A stretch of DNA of 22,982 nt from Saccoglossus kowalevskii (lineage: Eukaryota > Hemichordata > Enteropneusta > Harrimaniidae), in contig NW_003144377.1 in the NCBI RefSeq assembly GCF_000003605.2, positions 1 to 22,982 of the forward strand. Reading direction: 5' to 3'. Below are positions 21,000 through 22,982 of the stretch, one piece after another. The position numbers and the translations under genes are program-made. Below the pieces are notes generated by a model that saw nothing but the letters and a program-made list of their open reading frames with translations, was not told where the DNA came from and searched no databases. How positions within the stretch are numbered: the stretch's first letter is position 1; each line of letters starts with the position of its first letter.

Positions 21000-22271
21000 A
21001 TATGTGTGAACTTATATGTGATCAAAGGCGGCGACACGACAGAGCCTATGCATGACCAAGATTAAAGGGCGGTGGTATATGTGTGAACTTATATGTGCTC
21101 AAAGACGGCGACACGACAGAGCCTATGCGTGACCAAGATTAAAGGGCGGTGGTATATGTGTGAACTTATATGTGCTCAAAGACGGCGACACGACAGAGCC
21201 TATGTGTGACCAAGATTAAAGGGCGGTGGTATATGTGTGAACTTATATGTGCTCAAAGGCGGCGACACGACAGAGCCTATGCATGACCAAGATTAAAGGG
21301 CGGTGGTATATGTGTGAACTTATATGTGCTCAAAAATGGCGACACGACAGAGCCTATGCGTGACCAAGATTAAAGGGCGGTGGTATATGTGTGAACTTAT
21401 ATGTGCTCAAAGACGGCGACACGACAGAGCCTATGCGTGACCAAGATTAAAGGGCGGTGGTATATGTGTGAACTTATATGTGCTCAAAGACGGCGACACG
21501 ACAGAGCCTATGTGTGACCAAGATTAAAGGGCGGTGGTATATGTGTGAACTTATATGTGCTCAAAGGCGGCGACACGACAGAGCCTATGCATGACCAAGA
21601 TTAAAGGGCGGTGGTATATGTGTGAACTTATATGTGATCAAAGGCGGCGACACGACAGAGCCTATGCATGACCAAGATTAAAGGGCGGTGGTATATGTGT
21701 GAACTTATATGTGCTCAAAGACGGCGACACGACAGAGCCTATGCGTGACCAAGATTAAAGGGCGGTGGTATATGTGTGAACTTATATGTGCTCAAAGACG
21801 GCGACACGACAGAGCCTATGTGTGACCAAGATTAAAGGGCGGTGGTATATGTGTGAACTTATATGTGCTCAAAGGCGGCGACACGACAGAGCCTATGCAT
21901 GACCAAGATTAAAGGGCGGTGGTATATGTGTGAACTTATATGTGCTCAAAGGCGGCGACACGACAGAGCCTATGCATGACCAAGATTAAAGGGCGGTGGT
22001 ATATGTGTGAACGTATATGTGCTCAAAGGCGGCGACACGACAGAGCCTATGCATGACCAAGATTAAAGGGCGGTGGTATATGTGTGAACTTATATGTGCT
22101 CAAAGACGGCGACACGACAGAGCCTATGCATGACCAAGATTAAAGGGCGGTGGTATATGTGTGAACTTATATGTGCTCAAAGACGGCGACACGACAGAGC
22201 CTATGCATGACCAAGATTAAAGGGCGGTGGTATATGTGTGAACTTATATGTGCTCAAAGGCGGCGACACGA
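20086..22271. repeat. Array zone 6: g units up to the right edge
   Basis: About 28 units. The first part (to about 20999) copies 13617-14530, 84 units away. Then comes an 8-unit period marked by tgatcaaagg at 21020 and 21636 (616 bp apart). The last five complete units all have tatgcatg. Except for aacgtatatg near 22012 they are clean consensus, so this edge is homogenised, unlike the left edge. Confidence 0.75.
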
Positions 22272-22284
22272 AATTGTACATGAG

Positions 22285-22301
22285 GGCGAGAGCTGCTCGC
22301 C
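22285..22301. other. Short inverted repeat
   Basis: ggcgag and ctcgcc pair over 6 bp around a 5-base loop, agctg. It lies 14 bp right of the array edge. Confidence 0.4.
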
Positions 22302-22439
22302 AACCTCACGCCGAAGGCTCGACCTTACTAGGGGTCTGGGCCATGTTCCCCCTTAAAACAAATTAAATATAGACCCTCTGAAACGCTATTTCCTGCATTT
22401 TGACACAAAGGGTTTCAATTTGATTTTGAACATTTTTTC

Positions 22440-22457
22440 GAGGGGCGACCGCCCCTC
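22440..22457. other. GC-rich palindrome
   Basis: gaggggcg (22440-22447) and cgcccctc (22450-22457) are perfectly complementary with two bases between them. An AT-rich run (cattttttc) precedes it. It could form a cruciform or hairpin; there is no sign that it is a terminator of a particular gene. Confidence 0.5.
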
Positions 22458-22480
22458 TTTACACGCCCCCAGTGCCGCCG

Positions 22481-22904
22481 ATACTGAATGGTGTAATGTA
22501 TACTGAGTCCCAGGCCGAACCCGGTCTTGGAAATAACCGGCTCCGTGCCTGGCAGCTTTATGGCGACAGTTGTAATATGAAAATACAAACATTGTTGCAT
22601 CATAGTAAACATCACGTAGTACGAAGGAAAATCAATAGTATTACTTTACACTCTCTGTAACTACCATTGGTGACTACGCCGAGTGGTCGTTTCGCTCTGA
22701 TTAGGTGGAGTACTTTAATTTTTCAAAACAGTATTTCACAAATAAATTTGAACTAATTATGAATAAGTATGTTCTGGGAACTCGTGTTGTTAATAAAATC
22801 AGCCCATTTTGAGATTAAACGTGGTTCTGTCACACAGATATTTAAAATCTGAATAATTCAGTACCTTTTTTGAATAATAAAAAGATAAATAACTCACTCA
22901 TGAC
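22481..22904. other. Right flank without recognisable gene
   Basis: Mixed, mostly AT-rich sequence. Open frames of 61-68 codons cross it on both strands (for example 22472-22660 + and 22386-22592 -), but they overlap each other, have no recognisable motif, and have compositions consistent with chance. An A-box-like gccgagtgg at 22679 has no B box after it. Confidence 0.6.
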
Positions 22905-22982
22905 ATCTAAATTGGGCCAATGCTGACAAGGCACCGATGTGACGTAATAGAGCGTTGCAGTGGCACGTTCTCATTGGTCGTT
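22905..22982. promoter_or_regulatory. Possible promoter edge: CCAAT boxes and CRE
   Basis: ATTGG (22911-22915) and CCAAT (22917-22921) face each other with one base between. TGACGTAA (22940-22947) matches a CRE/ATF site, and cATTGGtcg (22973-22977) is another inverted CCAAT box. The sequence becomes more GC-rich and CpG-bearing toward the window end. In animal genomes CCAAT plus CRE within 80 bp is typical of a proximal promoter, so a gene may start beyond 22982. No TATA box or transcript evidence is present. Confidence 0.3.

Larger units (their letters stand above)
246..22271. repeat. Satellite array, 77-bp unit, 286 tandem copies
   Basis: Successive occurrences of any landmark (for example gctcaaaga at 381 and 458) are 77 bp apart throughout. 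The unit at 400-476 is the consensus. Landmarks in order are acagagcc, tatgcgtgacc, aagattaaaggg, cggtgg, tatatgtg, tgaact, tatatgtg, ctcaaag and acggcgacacg. Array length is 22,026 bp, equal to 286 x 77 plus one base plus a net 3 bp from indels: +4 at 3534, +1 near 10713, 11364, 11518 and 14896, and five 1-bp losses at 12975-13095. This indel tally predicts the spacing of distant duplicated blocks to the base, which validates the count. The TATATGTG octamer occurs twice per unit, 14 bp apart. Units have no open frame, so this is non-coding satellite DNA. I do not recognise the family. Confidence 0.98.
22272..22480. repeat. Possible old dispersed element abutting the array
   Basis: Sequence changes abruptly from the unit (cgacacga) to aattgtacatgagggcgag. 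It contains several short inverted repeats: ggcgag/ctcgcc (22285-22290, 22296-22301), agggg/cccct (22330-22334, 22349-22353) and gaaa/tttc (22380-22392), plus a near-perfect palindrome at 22440-22457. The style, including aggggtctggg with a later run of c and gaccctctgaaacgc, resembles dispersed repeats I associate with marine invertebrate genomes. That is a memory-based impression only. No transposase, poly-A tail or terminal repeats are visible. Confidence 0.35.

Noticed and set aside
246-22271. CRISPR array
   Set aside because: The whole 77 bp is repeated, there are no unique spacers, and variants are point changes shared among units.
246-22271. Coding minisatellite in a repetitive protein
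   Set aside because: 77 is not a multiple of three and every unit has stops in several frames, so no long frame can persist.
22171-22356. 61-codon frame crossing the right array edge
   Set aside because: It starts in satellite units and runs by chance into the flank.
22386-22660. Three short frames in the right flank
   Set aside because: They overlap on both strands, show no motif or homology that I recognise, and have lengths expected by chance.
22676-22705. tRNA-derived SINE head (gccgagtggtcg resembles an A box)
   Set aside because: No B box follows at the usual distance and there is no tail or target-site duplication. A 9-base resemblance is not enough.
1-22982. Target-site duplication flanking the array
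   Set aside because: The bases left of 246 (gatagaac) and right of 22271 (aattgtac) share no convincing direct repeat.

Overview
This window is almost entirely one satellite DNA array. A tandem repeat with a 77-bp unit runs from about 246 to 22271 and is flanked by 245 bp of non-repeated sequence on the left and 711 bp on the right. I counted six unit-internal indel sites or clusters that together add 3 bp. Allowing for them, the array holds 286 units plus one base. I see no protein-coding gene, rRNA, tRNA, CRISPR or prokaryotic operon structure. The unit length is not a multiple of three and each unit carries stops (in gcgTGAcc, gatTAAagg and gtgTGAac), so reading frames die quickly. The organism is eukaryotic, judged by the 22-kb satellite, the CpG-decay pattern, and the AT-rich low-coding flanks. 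The right flank resembles, from memory only, dispersed repeats of marine invertebrate genomes. I cannot name a species.

The consensus unit is well represented by 400-476. It is about 48% GC, purine-rich on the + strand (A23 G23 C14 T17) and has five CpGs. The part from gtggtatatg to gctcaaa is nearly invariant. Variation is concentrated in the CpG-containing half and forms recognisable unit types. In my shorthand these are: a (ctcaaagacggcg), g (ctcaaaggcggcg), k (ctcaaaaacggcg), t (agacgtggac), s (aggcagcgac), m (aaatgcggcg), u (aggcgtcgac) and E (gtgcac with gataaaa). A second letter gives the base state at the first CpG: C (tatgcgtg), T (tatgtgtg) or A (tatgcatg).

Layout: 1-245 is the left flank with a small hairpin. 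246-399 holds two decayed edge units. 400-7630 is dominated by a, t, s, m and E units. 7631-8995 is a g/u zone with local SalI-bearing units. 8996-13620 returns to a, t, s, m and E units. 13621-16930 is a g zone containing a clear 10-unit (770-bp) higher-order repeat. 16931-20085 again holds a, t, m and E units, and 20086-22271 is a second large g zone. The same ordered strings of rare variants recur 39, 51, 59, 84, 117, 123, 138 or 197-200 units apart. This shows that the array grew by copying blocks of roughly 0.7-2 kb as well as single units. One block junction can be narrowed to a 19-bp interval inside a single chimeric unit (18889-18907).

The right flank begins with about 210 bp that looks like an old dispersed element containing short inverted repeats. 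A stretch with no recognisable content follows. The last 80 bp holds CCAAT boxes in both orientations and a CRE-like TGACGTAA, which could be the edge of a promoter outside the window. All distances and phases were worked out by hand, and no database search was possible.
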